Below, one piece after another: positions 6,014-16,679 of a stretch of DNA of 16,679 nt. Below the pieces are notes generated by a model, which saw only the letters and a list, made by a program, of their open reading frames with translations, was not told where the DNA came from and ran no database searches. The position numbers were made by a program, and so were the translations under genes. Every line of letters starts with the position of its first letter. Position 1 is the first letter of the stretch. This DNA is from an uncultured Collinsella sp. (GTDB lineage: Bacteria > Actinomycetota > Coriobacteriia > Coriobacteriales > Coriobacteriaceae): the NCBI GenBank assembly GCA_900549065.1, contig URNC01000027.1:1-16679 (forward strand), given 5' to 3'.

Positions 6014-7372
6014 TTATTCCGATACAGTAGCTTCTCGTTGATTTTTCTCCTGCGAAGATGAGTGGCGGGAAATAAGGTCAAAAGCCATCTCGTAGCACAT
6101 TTTTCTATATTCACATGATGCAGGGTGTAGACTCTTGGGCAAGTAGCCGTGCTCGTCTGCAGCCTCCCAGCTACAGCCCCCACCACAGAAAGACCGAGCC
6201 CAACAGTCCGTACAGTCAATTCTTTTTTCGACACCCTGACTCCAGTTTTCAATATACCTAGTTTCGTCAATTCCGGTGACGATGTTGCCCATTTTGAATC
6301 GCATCATCCCGACAAACCTGTGACAGGGGTATACGTCCCCTTCGGGAGTCACGGAAATAAAACGCCTGCCAGCCCCGCATCCGACAAAGGCGATCCTGTT
6401 GCTCATAATCAAATCAACTGCAGTTTTCAATGTTCTAAACAAGGGCTTTTCCCCTTGATCAATCTGTTTGAGATATTGATCCGCCAAATCTATTAGGCCC
6501 GCCCTGATTTTGTTTAATGAGTGTTCGTCGAGTTTGATATTCTCATCGAATGAGCTCACGGGCGAGAAGTAAATCCTTCTGAAGCCCATCTCTTTAAACT
6601 GAAGATAGTCTTCAACAAGGTTACAGTTATTATTTGTTAAGGTCGCTCTTGCGCCGAAGGGGAACGACTCGGAAAAACGACGAACGTTTTTGTCGATATC
6701 GGAGAAAGAGCCGCCTCCCGTCTTGTACGGGCGCGATGCATCGTGCTTGCATCCTGTACCATCGAGACTAATCAGAACAGAAAACCCGTGCTCCTTGAAA
6801 GAATTCACAGCAGTGTCATTCAAAAGCGTTCCGTTGGTCGTAATAGAATAGGTAAAGTTTCTATTGGGGTATATTCTTTTTGAATAGTCGACCGTTTTCC
6901 ATATCAGCGGCTCGTTAATCATGGGTTCCCCACCAAAAAAGACGATCGCAAGCGTTTCGTTTTCCGATGAACTTGCGACGAGGTAGTCGACCGCCTTGAA
7001 GGCTATCTCGTCTGTCATCAGCAGAGGAGACGTTCCATAATCTCCTTTACCGGCAAAACAGTAACTACAACCAAGGTTGCATGCATGTGAAACGTGGAGT
7101 TCGATGGATCTAAGTTTTCGAGGCGTGTCTTTTGTTAAGAAAGTCCGCTCAGACAATCGTTGATACTCATCAATGTCGTCTTCAAGTTCTGCTATGGTCG
7201 TTTGGTCGTAGCCTTTCGCAGCAAGTGACTTTGTTAGCAACTTCGAGTTGACCGTTCTTCCCGATGCTTCAAATATGCGAAGCGCATCTTCTGATGCTTG
7301 GTCAACCTGAAAGCAATTGCGAGTGACCTCATCGAAGCAGTAACGACGATCACTTACTGAGAAAAAATGCAT
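6014..7372 (-). CDS. Radical SAM/SPASM RiPP maturase (SCIFF/ranthipeptide type)
   Basis: The ATG at 7372 has GAGGAA close upstream and is preferred over a GTG at 7402 that has a poor site. The 452-residue enzyme has an N-terminal region (1-85) that may hold the leader-binding element. The radical SAM core follows, with the cluster motif C98-NLG-C102-SY-C105 leading into FAGKGDYG, and GGEP at 147-150 for SAM binding. A C-terminal SPASM domain has Cys 332, 350, 387, 390, 396, 400, 420 and 426 (C-x2-C-x5-C-x3-C core) for two auxiliary Fe-S clusters. The CFAGKGDYG context is typical of SCIFF/ranthipeptide maturases that form thioether bonds from Cys sulfur to a neighbouring residue. The two Cys/Asp-rich peptides just downstream are its likely substrates. 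Which carbon is linked cannot be read from the sequence. Confidence 0.92.
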   Translation of the reverse strand: MHFFSVSDRRYCFDEVTRNCFQVDQASEDALRIFEASGRTVNSKLLTKSLAAKGYDQTTIAELEDDIDEYQRLSERTFLTKDTPRKLRSIELHVSHACNLGCSYCFAGKGDYGTSPLLMTDEIAFKAVDYLVASSSENETLAIVFFGGEPMINEPLIWKTVDYSKRIYPNRNFTYSITTNGTLLNDTAVNSFKEHGFSVLISLDGTGCKHDASRPYKTGGGSFSDIDKNVRRFSESFPFGARATLTNNNCNLVEDYLQFKEMGFRRIYFSPVSSFDENIKLDEHSLNKIRAGLIDLADQYLKQIDQGEKPLFRTLKTAVDLIMSNRIAFVGCGAGRRFISVTPEGDVYPCHRFVGMMRFKMGNIVTGIDETRYIENWSQGVEKRIDCTDCWARSFCGGGCSWEAADEHGYLPKSLHPASCEYRKMCYEMAFDLISRHSSSQEKNQREATVSE

Positions 7373-7402
7373 ACGTTCCTCAATTTCATGCTGGACTGGC
7401 AC

Positions 7403-7939
7403 TAACCTTGTTTATTGTTGCGCAGCTATAAAAAACCACCAGCGGGGATTCGGTGTGCGGCCCAATCGGACTCCCAAAAGGTTCTATTTGAGACTGGCAA
7501 GCTTTGTGTTGTTGGCACTTCGACAGCGCTCTTTATTCCAACATGGAGCCTCGCAGTTTGAGTCGACTTGCCTCTGGAAGGTCCGATCTTAACTTGATTT
7601 AGGATGAAAACAGATTACAGGCGCGCTCCTCTAGAAAGAAAGGAAACCAATCGCCGCCTTTCACCAGGAAAGTTTTTATAGCCCACCTCGAGCAAAATGA
7701 AAGATGCGAGAGCGATTGGGGAACAACGCGAATCTCCCCTTTTGGGTGGGAGCGAGCCTTCAGCCACCGGCGAACGACTCGCCCTGGTCAGAATCTGGAA
7801 GTGGTGCCGGGCCGCTTGGGCCTCCCCGGTGACTTCGTGGGACTTACCTGCCTGACGTCGAGGAGTACATCCGCAAGATTCGTTCCCTATGCCGTTTGCT
7901 CTCACGCCCGCCTTAGTTCCAAGTCGGGCGAGCCGCCGC
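7403..7939. other. Gene-poor right edge of the island; possible gene debris
   Basis: This stretch should contain the promoter of the minus-strand maturase operon, but I see no convincing -35/-10 pair. Composition turns from AT-rich to GC-rich near 7690. At about 7740-7900 forward frames give fragments such as SESGSGAGPLG and GLPGDF, then TSARFV, joined only by frameshifts. These recall the GLPGD...SRFVR block of choloylglycine hydrolases, but the match is weak and no gene can be called. Confidence 0.4.
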
Positions 7940-8362
7940 GCTCATGCGACCCGTGGCGGCGACACGTCGACGCCGCGCTCGCTGAGCACATCTTCGGTCG
8001 CGGGCGAGCACGAGGTCGCGCCGGCGCATCCGCTGGGACTGCTGTGCGTGCAAAACGGCTACGTGGTGAGCGTCCCGCGCTGGATTCAGCCGAGTGAGGA
8101 AGGCGTTGAGATCGGCGCGCTGGCAACGGGGGAGGGCGGCATCACCGACGACGTCTCGGCCCGCCATGCCCATATCTGGTGCGACGAGTCTGGCGCATGG
8201 TTTGTCGAGGACCTGTCGTCCACTAACGGCACCGTGGTGGTAAACGGGGCCACGAGTGTGTGTATTCAAGTAGAGCCCGGCCGCTCCGCCCAGCTCAACC
8301 CCGGCGACGAGCTCAAACTCGGCGAATCCACCACCTACGCCATCCTGCTCGGCGCCCTCTAG
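7940..8362 (+). pseudogene. Truncated second copy of the FHA gene (C-terminal domain only)
   Basis: The frame encodes AHATRGGDTSTPRS, then a full FHA domain with EIGALATGEG, VSARHAH, EDLSSTNGT and GDELKLGES, and stops at 8360-8362. It matches residues about 170-312 of the FHA protein at 688-1626, with a three-residue deletion before VSARH. The N-terminal ~170 residues are missing, and the sequence upstream of 7940 is unrelated. An ATG at 7889 is in frame, but with no ribosome site and no homologous start I treat it as a remnant. The FHA fold itself looks intact, so a free FHA domain is a less likely alternative. Confidence 0.75.
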
Positions 8363-8482
8363 CCGGCAGTTAGGGACGTTCCTTTCCTGCCGGTACTTGG
8401 GGACACTCCTTGGCGCGTCAGAGCCAGTCGTCCGGGGATGGAGGGACCATTCTGGCCTTTGGCGGTCACCCGAGGTAAACCT
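7940..8482. repeat. Direct repeat, copy B
   Basis: Partner of 1195-1746. It covers the FHA remnant, the hairpin after its stop (8362-8369 with 8387-8394, one G-T pair) and the ACTTGGGGACACTCCT segment, ending near a GGCGGTCA motif. From 8483 the sequence is the nifJ upstream region. Confidence 0.85.
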
Positions 8483-8813
8483 TTACCGCCCGCCTATATT
8501 TGTCGAAATTACACTTAACGGCGGGGTACAATAAACCCGCATGCGGATTTCCGTTGCGGGCGCTTCCCATCGCCGGGGCGTGCCCGGGAGCATCCGGCAT
8601 GCGGTCTTTGCGGCGCTCGGTCATGTGCAAGACGGGCGGTCGGGTCTGTGGGGCGCATCAGTTGCCCCTCGCCTCGGCATGTCTTCTCTCCACGCCACGT
8701 ACCTGCTGCTGAGCCTGCCTGCCAGATGATTGGAAGCAACAGCGTAAATCCCATCACGCCAATATCCCGGCAATCGCCGGGGCCTGTATACCTATATGAG
8801 AGGAGAGGGGTAT
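8483..8813 (+). promoter_or_regulatory. nifJ upstream region: probable promoter and long GC-rich leader
   Basis: No gene is visible in these 331 bases. TACAAT at 8527-8532 is the best -10 candidate, but no -35 hexamer sits at normal spacing. Transcription from there would give a leader of about 275 bases. A compact hairpin CCCGGC-AATC-GCCGGG (8766-8781) lies about 20 bases before the ribosome site AGGAGAGG (8801-8808). I recognise no known riboswitch. Confidence 0.4.
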
Positions 8814-12353
<3,540 letters not shown>

Positions 12354-12363
12354 GTCTCCCACC

Positions 12364-12488
12364 GCAGGATCTGAGGGCTAACCTTCGCGGACGTCCTCGG
12401 ACATGAAAGAACCCCCGCTGCGCACTACGTGCGGCGGGGGTTCTTTCGTCCTGCGGAGTGTCCGCGAAGGTTAGCCCTCAGATCCTGC
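12364..12488. terminator. Nested palindrome: intrinsic terminator inside a 28-bp perfect inverted repeat
   Basis: The core is a strong hairpin: GAAAGAACCCCCGC pairs with GCGGGGGTTCTTTC, topped by CGCAC-TAC-GTGCG, with A-rich and T-rich edges that let it work on both strands. Outside it, 12364-12391 is an exact inverse of 12461-12488 (28 bp, with GAGGGCTAACC in the middle). The segments between core and outer arms also partly pair. The whole 125-base element begins 11 bases after the nifJ stop. Confidence 0.85.
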
Positions 12489-13008
12489 TACGACTACGTC
12501 CTCGGATTGTGTGGGCGGATGAAGGACGTAGCTGGCCGGGTATTCCGTTCCCTTCGCTGTTTCGCGGCTTTGCCGCGAAACCTCGCGCCACTTTGGGGAT
12601 GGATGGGGGACTTGGCTGTTGCCGCCTTTTCTGAGCCCTTCTTTATTCCTTATGCTGGATGAAAAGCCCCTTGTTTTTGCAGGGGTGCATACTCGACTTA
12701 TAAGTGCATAGAATCTCGTATAGCGCGAGTAAGATATTGCGCTGTCCGTTTTGTGTTTAGCAGAGATGTAGTTTGCATAATCCAACATAATCCTCGCTTC
12801 ATTTAAATAAAGTCGCACGTAAATTACGTAGATATGTCTAAGCTGGAGTTCTGTACGCTGAGCGGACAAAAACGACCGTTCACCGTTCCGCTATTTTCAA
12901 AATGAATAAAATGAGCGATAAAGAGAATATAAACCTTAATAAACTCGCGTATCGCACGGACGCGGGTTATTAATGTGTTGTAGGCCTTTTACAGAAAGGA
13001 TTCCAGCA
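12489..13008 (+). promoter_or_regulatory. Non-coding region upstream of arcC, with hairpins and an AT-rich promoter zone
   Basis: I see no convincing gene. GTTTCGCGGC-TTT-GCCGCGAAAC at 12559-12581 is a perfect 10-bp hairpin. From about 12690 the DNA becomes AT-rich, as expected for a promoter zone. It contains the near-palindrome ACGTAA-A-TTACGT (12817-12829), which could be an operator, and TATAAA near 12931-12936 as a possible -10 without a good -35. AATGAATAAAAT at 12901 weakly resembles an arginine-repressor half site. Confidence 0.4.
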
Positions 13009-13971
13009 ATGTCTAAGCCTCTTGGCAAGCCCGATCGTATTGTCGTCGCCCTTGGCGGCAACGCCCTCGGCAACAACCCCGTCGAGCAGATCGAGGCCGT
13101 GAGCAACACCGCTCACGCTCTCCTCGGTCTCATCGAGCAGGGCAATGAGATCATCATCACCCACGGCAACGGCCCGCAGGTCGGCATGATCCAGAACACC
13201 TTCGCCGCTGCCCACGATGCCATCGGTACCCCCGAGATGCCGCTGCCCGAGTGCGGCGCCATGTCCCAGGGCTACATTGGTTATCACCTGCAGCAGGGCA
13301 TCGGCCGCGAGATGCACAAGCGCTATAAGCGTTGGCACGCCGCCACCGTCGTCACCCAGATCGAGTGCGATCCGGATGATCCCGCGTTCAAGAACCCGAC
13401 CAAGCCGATCGGCCCCTTCTACACCGAGGAGCAGGCCAAGGAGTTCATGGCCGAGGATCCCTCCAAGGTCTTCGTCGAGGATTCCGGCCGCGGCTGGCGT
13501 CGCGTCGTCGCTTCCCCCGATCCCAAGAAGATCGTCGAGGCTGACTCCATCCTCAACCTGCTCGACAACGAGTTCATCGTCATCGCCTGCGGTGGCGGCG
13601 GCATCCCCGTCGTCCGCGACTACGAGAACAAGGGCTGCTACAAGGGCGTTCCCGCCGTCATCGACAAGGACCTGGGCGGCGAGCTGCTGGCCGAGGACTG
13701 CGACGCCGACGTTCTGTTCCTGCTGACCGCCGTTGAGCATGTCGCCATCAACTTTGGCAAGCCCAACCAGGAGGAGCTCGAGGACCTCACCGCCGACGAG
13801 GCCGAGCGCCTGGCCGACGAGGGTCAGTTCGGCAAGGGTTCCATGGAGCCCAAGGTCCGCGCTGCCATCAAGTTCGCACGTTCCCGCAAGGGCCGCACCT
13901 GCATCATCGGCGCTCTGGACAAGGCCGCCGAGACCATGGCTGGCCTCTCCGGTACCCGCATTCACGAGTAG
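13009..13971 (+). CDS. arcC: Carbamate kinase
   Basis: Catalyses carbamoyl phosphate + ADP to ATP + carbamate (CO2 and ammonia), the energy-yielding last step of arginine deiminase or related pathways, in the cytoplasm. The ATG at 13009 (MSKPLGKPDR) is chosen because AGAAAGGA lies 8 bases upstream; an upstream in-frame ATG at 12973 has none. The 320-residue protein has family hallmarks: VVALGGNALG (12-21), THGNGPQVG (51-59), ACGGGGIPVV, IDKDL and the C-terminal GKGSMEPKVRAA block. Length is normal for the family (about 310). No arcA or arcB lies nearby in the window, so the carbamoyl phosphate source is not shown. Codon bias is strong, as for nifJ. A terminator follows at 14038. Confidence 0.95.
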   Translation: MSKPLGKPDRIVVALGGNALGNNPVEQIEAVSNTAHALLGLIEQGNEIIITHGNGPQVGMIQNTFAAAHDAIGTPEMPLPECGAMSQGYIGYHLQQGIGREMHKRYKRWHAATVVTQIECDPDDPAFKNPTKPIGPFYTEEQAKEFMAEDPSKVFVEDSGRGWRRVVASPDPKKIVEADSILNLLDNEFIVIACGGGGIPVVRDYENKGCYKGVPAVIDKDLGGELLAEDCDADVLFLLTAVEHVAINFGKPNQEELEDLTADEAERLADEGQFGKGSMEPKVRAAIKFARSRKGRTCIIGALDKAAETMAGLSGTRIHE

Positions 13972-14037
13972 TCTCTACTCTGTTGCCTCTCTCGTGGGCG
14001 CCAGGCAAAGCGCCCGCAAACTAGCCTCTCTTCATGA

Positions 14038-14069
14038 GCCCCGCAGTCCGCTCCGGCTGCGGGGCTTTT
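14038..14069 (+). terminator. Intrinsic terminator of arcC
   Basis: GCCCCGCAG (14038-14046) pairs perfectly with CTGCGGGGC (14057-14065) around a 10-base loop, followed directly by TTTT. It lies 66 bases after the arcC stop. Confidence 0.88.
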
Positions 14070-14078
14070 GCTATTCAC

Positions 14079-14109
14079 CTAGTCATTGGGGACATTCTTA
14101 AACGACTAG
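14079..14109. repeat. CTAGTC...GACTAG inverted repeat carrying the TTGGGGACA motif
   Basis: CTAGTC (14079-14084) and GACTAG (14104-14109) enclose ATTGGGGACATTCTTAAAC. The right arm overlaps the stop codon of the minus-strand C39-like gene. The core resembles ACTTGGGGACACTCCT found after both FHA copies (1659, 8395), so it may belong to the same dispersed repeat family. Confidence 0.45.
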
Positions 14110-15107
14110 TAGTAGGCCCACATGGCTTCGACTTCGTTGAGGACCTCTACGACGCCCCAGCGGCGGGCGCTGCGGCTGGCCGAGTTGGGGTCGTAGACGC
14201 CAATCTGATTGGCATCGTCGATGCCGTAGAGCACGATGTAGTGGCCTACGTTGGTAAACGTACCGGGGCGCACTGCGGCGATGACGGGCGCACCCGAGCG
14301 AAGTGCTTGGGTAATCGATTCGCGATCGTTATAGAGCTGTGTTCCGTTGAGCCCTAGCTGCCACGCACCGCCTGTCATAAACGACCACTCGGTGGCACCA
14401 GTGGGGGCGTAGTTGCCGGCTTCGGCCAGTGCGCATATATCGACCGGCGTCTTATCGGTGTGGCCGGTCTTAAAGATATAGACCATGGTGAGGCAAGTGG
14501 GACCGCAAGCGTTTTCGCGAATAGTGCCACCGGCATAGGGCAGCTCCGACCATGCGGGGTCAATTTGGTAGATGTGGGGCATGGCGCCGGCCTGCCATTG
14601 CGAGCGTGGGGTCGAGAACGCAAAGGAGTAACCGGGCGCGACGGGAGCTTTAAGCAGCTTGTCCTCGGCAGTGGGCTCAAGACCGGCTGATCCGTGGGAG
14701 ATACAGGATCCCAAAAACACAAAGACGAGGCAGGCGGCGATGGAGCAAAGCGCAAGGCGTAGGCGGCGGGCCGGAAGCGCGTGGCTTGTGGTGTGCGACG
14801 CGGGGTGAGGGGCGGAATTGCCGCGATCGCGTTGAGGTCGCGAAAAGGAGCGCTTGACGTAGTAGTCGGTCTTACGGCGATCGTAGCGGCGTGGTTGCAA
14901 TGTGTCGGTCTGACGTTGGCGTGTGCTCGTGCTCACACGGTCTGACTGCTGCGCGGTACGGCTTTGTTGCCGCGAAGAAGCCCCGGGCTGCTCTTGGGGG
15001 CGCTGCGGGTTGTCGTTGTCGGAGGTGCTTCTGGGCGTTGGCGTGGTGCGGCCGGCAAGGCGCACGCTTTGTGGCCGTTGGCCGCCGTCATTGTATCCGT
15101 ATGCCAT
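14106..15107 (-). CDS. Membrane-anchored C39-like (papain-fold) protein
   Basis: I choose ATG 15107 (MAYGYNDGGQ), with AAGGTG about 6 bases upstream; GTG 15116 is a close alternative. The 333-residue protein has a long cytoplasmic N-terminal tail (1-113) rich in Arg, Gln, Ser and Pro, one membrane anchor at about 116-134, and an outside domain beginning IYQIDPAWSELPYAGG. That domain fits the peptidase C39-like 2 family: Gln181, catalytic-type Cys201 in NACGPTCLTMVY, His289 in GHYIVLYG and Asp306 in VYDPN. All three catalytic-type positions are kept, so it may be an active extracytoplasmic cysteine protease or amidase. Its substrate is unknown. It is far from the RiPP locus and outside the island, so a role in leader cleavage is possible but not supported by context. 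The stop abuts the arcC side, so the two genes converge. Confidence 0.82.
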   Translation of the reverse strand: MAYGYNDGGQRPQSVRLAGRTTPTPRSTSDNDNPQRPQEQPGASSRQQSRTAQQSDRVSTSTRQRQTDTLQPRRYDRRKTDYYVKRSFSRPQRDRGNSAPHPASHTTSHALPARRLRLALCSIAACLVFVFLGSCISHGSAGLEPTAEDKLLKAPVAPGYSFAFSTPRSQWQAGAMPHIYQIDPAWSELPYAGGTIRENACGPTCLTMVYIFKTGHTDKTPVDICALAEAGNYAPTGATEWSFMTGGAWQLGLNGTQLYNDRESITQALRSGAPVIAAVRPGTFTNVGHYIVLYGIDDANQIGVYDPNSASRSARRWGVVEVLNEVEAMWAYY

Positions 15108-15116
15108 TCGAATCAC

Positions 15117-15461
15117 CTTGCCTCATGTGTAACTTGTCTATCCTACATAAAAAGATGCACGACACATGGGTATGTGCGCCAAAAGCCTGACAAATGGTAT
15201 GAACGTTGCCGCGCCGCGCGCCAAGCGTCACGGCAACAGGTATTCAAAAGCAGACAAGATGAAGGCGTCCAAGACGAATGACGTCTCCCGCCGTTCGTCC
15301 CAAAAACAGCGCCGCTCGTTTTGCAGTTCTGCCTTCGGTCGAGCTGCGAGCGGCGCTGCTGCGCCAAGGCCGTATCTTAAAGCCATGGAATAAAAGCGCG
15401 CGGCAAAACGGACCGCGCAAGGGGTGACGCCAAGGGCGTCAAATAGGAAAGGAGGGGAACA
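15117..15461 (+). promoter_or_regulatory. Divergent intergenic region and structured leader of the APC permease gene
   Basis: This holds the starts of two divergent genes. Three hairpins come in series before the permease: CAGCGCCGCTCG (15307-15318) with CGAGCGGCGCTG (15347-15358), a perfect 12-bp stem with a 28-base loop; GCGCGG with CCGCGC near 15399-15418; and TGACGCC-AAG-GGCGTCA (15424-15440). The ribosome site GGAAAGGAGG follows. No T tract follows the stems, so this looks more like a regulatory leader than a terminator. A 75-codon open frame at 15166-15393 lacks a ribosome site and I do not call it. Confidence 0.45.
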
Positions 15462-16637
15462 ATGGCGGACAAGAACGCAGAAGTTGCAGTCGAGGATAAC
15501 GGCGGCATGAAGAAAACGCTCTCGCTCTGGAACTTCTTCACCATCGGCTTCGGTGCCATCATCGGTACCGGTTGGGTTCTGCAGGTCGGCGACTGGATGG
15601 TCGTGGGCGGCGGTCCCGTTCCCGCTATGATCGCATTCCTCTTGGGTGCAATCTTCCTCGTGCCCGTCGGAGCTGTTTTCGGTGAGCTCACGGCTGCTAT
15701 CCCCATTTCGGGTGGCATCGTCGAGTATGTCGATCGTAGCTTTGGCCGTACGCTGAGCTACATCACCGGATGGCTTTTGGCCCTGGGCAACGGCATCCTG
15801 TGCCCGTGGGAGGCCATCGCCATCTCGACCCTCGTGTCCGAGATGTTCGGTAGCCTGCCCGGTCTTGAGTGGCTGCGCGCCGTCAAGCTCTACACCATCC
15901 TGGGCGCCGACGTTTACCTGTTCCCGACGCTGATCGCGCTCGGCTTTGCAGTCTACGTCATCTTCCTCAATTTCCGCGGTGCCAGCTCGGCCGCCAAGCT
16001 CCAGGCCTTCCTGACCAAGGCCCTGCTCTGCGGCATGCTGCTCGCCATGGGCGTCTCGCTGTTCACCGGCTCGCCGGACAACGCCATGCCCGTGTTCTCC
16101 CAGGTCACCGCCGCTGGCGGCGGCAAGGCCGCTACCGAGAGCACCAGCCTGTTCGCCGGCATCGTGTCAGTCCTGGTTCTGACTCCGTTCTTCTACGCCG
16201 GCTTCGACACCATTCCTCAGCAGGCTGAGGAAGCAGCCGAGGGCCTCAACTGGAACAAGTTCGGCAAGATCATCTCCCTGGCACTGCTGGCCGCCGGCGG
16301 CTTCTACATGGTCTGTATCTACTCGTTCGGCACCATCCTCGACTGGCATGAGTTCGTTAAGAGCCCGGTTCCCGCGCTCGCCTGCCTCAAGGGCATCAAT
16401 ATGCTCCTGTACCTGGCCATGCTCGTCATCGCCACGCTTGGACCCATGGGCCCGATGAACTCCTTCTACGGCGCCACGAGCCGCATCATGCTCGCCATGG
16501 GCCGCAAGGGCCAGTTGCCCGAGCAGTTCGCCGAGGTCGACCCCAAGTCTGGCGCTCCCAAGCTCGCCTGCGTCGTTCTGGGCGTCATCACCGTCGTCGG
16601 TCCGTTCCTGGGCAAGAACATGCTCATCCCTCTGACC
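15462..16637 (+). CDS. APC-family amino acid permease (3'-truncated by contig end)
   Basis: The ATG at 15462 follows GGAAAGGAGGGG with good spacing. The 392 codons before the adapter encode a multi-pass transporter. TM1 has the broken-helix substrate motif IGFGAIIGTGW, followed by GPVPAMIAFLLGAIFLVPVGAVFGELTAA as TM2 (in two stretches), PISGGIVEYV in the loop to TM3, FFYAGFDTIPQQAEE around TM6-7, and TLGPMGPMNSFYGATSRIM near TM8. Gly-rich TM1 and the GFD..PQ.AEE segment are typical of the amino acid-polyamine-organocation superfamily, so it probably imports or exchanges an amino acid. Exact substrate cannot be told. The frame runs on through the adapter without a stop, so automated annotation would add about 14 false residues. 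Expected full length is about 450-500. Confidence 0.9.
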
Positions 16638-16679
16638 CTGTCTCTTATACACATCTCCGAGCCCACGAGACTACGCTGC
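16638..16679 (+). other. Illumina Nextera adapter contamination (transposon mosaic end + index)
   Basis: CTGTCTCTTATACACATCT (16638-16656) is the Tn5 mosaic end used in Nextera kits, followed by CCGAGCCCACGAGAC (16657-16671), the Nextera read-2 adapter in read-through orientation, then TACGCTGC (16672-16679), which from memory is i7 index N721. This is sequencing artefact at the contig end and should be trimmed. Confidence 0.98.

Noticed and set aside
12429..12662. 77-codon frame after the nifJ terminator
   Set aside because: Begins inside the terminator palindrome and runs through a perfect hairpin; no ribosome site.
12970..13965. 331-codon minus-strand frame opposite arcC
   Set aside because: Same codon-bias shadow; no ribosome site and no motifs.
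15166..15393. 75-codon basic open frame upstream of the permease
   Set aside because: No ribosome site before any of its starts, and it covers the 12-bp hairpin of the probable leader.
16638..16656. Tn5/IS50 mosaic end suggesting a transposon
   Set aside because: It continues directly into the Nextera read-2 adapter and an index, so it comes from library preparation.

Overview
The window looks like a contig end from a high-GC gut actinobacterium of the class Coriobacteriia, most likely Collinsella. The evidence is strong C/G-ending codon use in nifJ and arcC, a nifJ-type pyruvate:ferredoxin oxidoreductase, carbamate kinase, and a short dispersed repeat after gene ends that I remember from Collinsella-like genomes. 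The genus call is inference. The right end is not biological: the last 42 bases are an Illumina Nextera read-through adapter plus an 8-base index.

Layout. (1) 1-1626: GC-rich host DNA with the 3' end of a probable membrane Ser/Thr kinase gene, followed after 3 bases by an FHA-domain gene. (2) About 1746-7900: an AT-richer island. It holds a decayed methyltransferase gene, a 20-bp perfect hairpin, an ABC half-transporter (+ strand), a short IS110-like transposase remnant, and a minus-strand operon. Read 7372 to 5245, the operon has a radical SAM/SPASM peptide maturase, two short Cys/Asp-rich peptides with a shared KHIHP leader start, and a 35-residue membrane peptide, closed by a hairpin. (3) 7940-8482: a second, diverged copy of the FHA gene's 3' end and its downstream DNA in direct orientation, so the island lies between two direct repeats of about 0.55 kb. 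(4) 8483-16637: host DNA again, with nifJ, a large nested palindromic terminator, arcC, a membrane-anchored C39-like papain-fold protein on the minus strand, and a divergent APC-family amino acid permease cut by the contig end.

Main interest. The island is a compact RiPP locus. Two precursors of 67 and 59 residues (the second easily missed because it is so short) sit beside a maturase of the SCIFF/ranthipeptide kind. Almost every core cysteine is followed by an aspartate 2-5 residues on, many in exact C-x3-D spacing. This is the pattern of Cys-Asp thioether ranthipeptides such as the PapA/freyrasin type. The ABC transporter, which has no peptidase domain, could export the product, and the 35-residue membrane peptide could be an immunity or export factor. 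The dead methyltransferase, the IS remnant and the flanking repeats suggest that the locus was acquired horizontally and has partly decayed.
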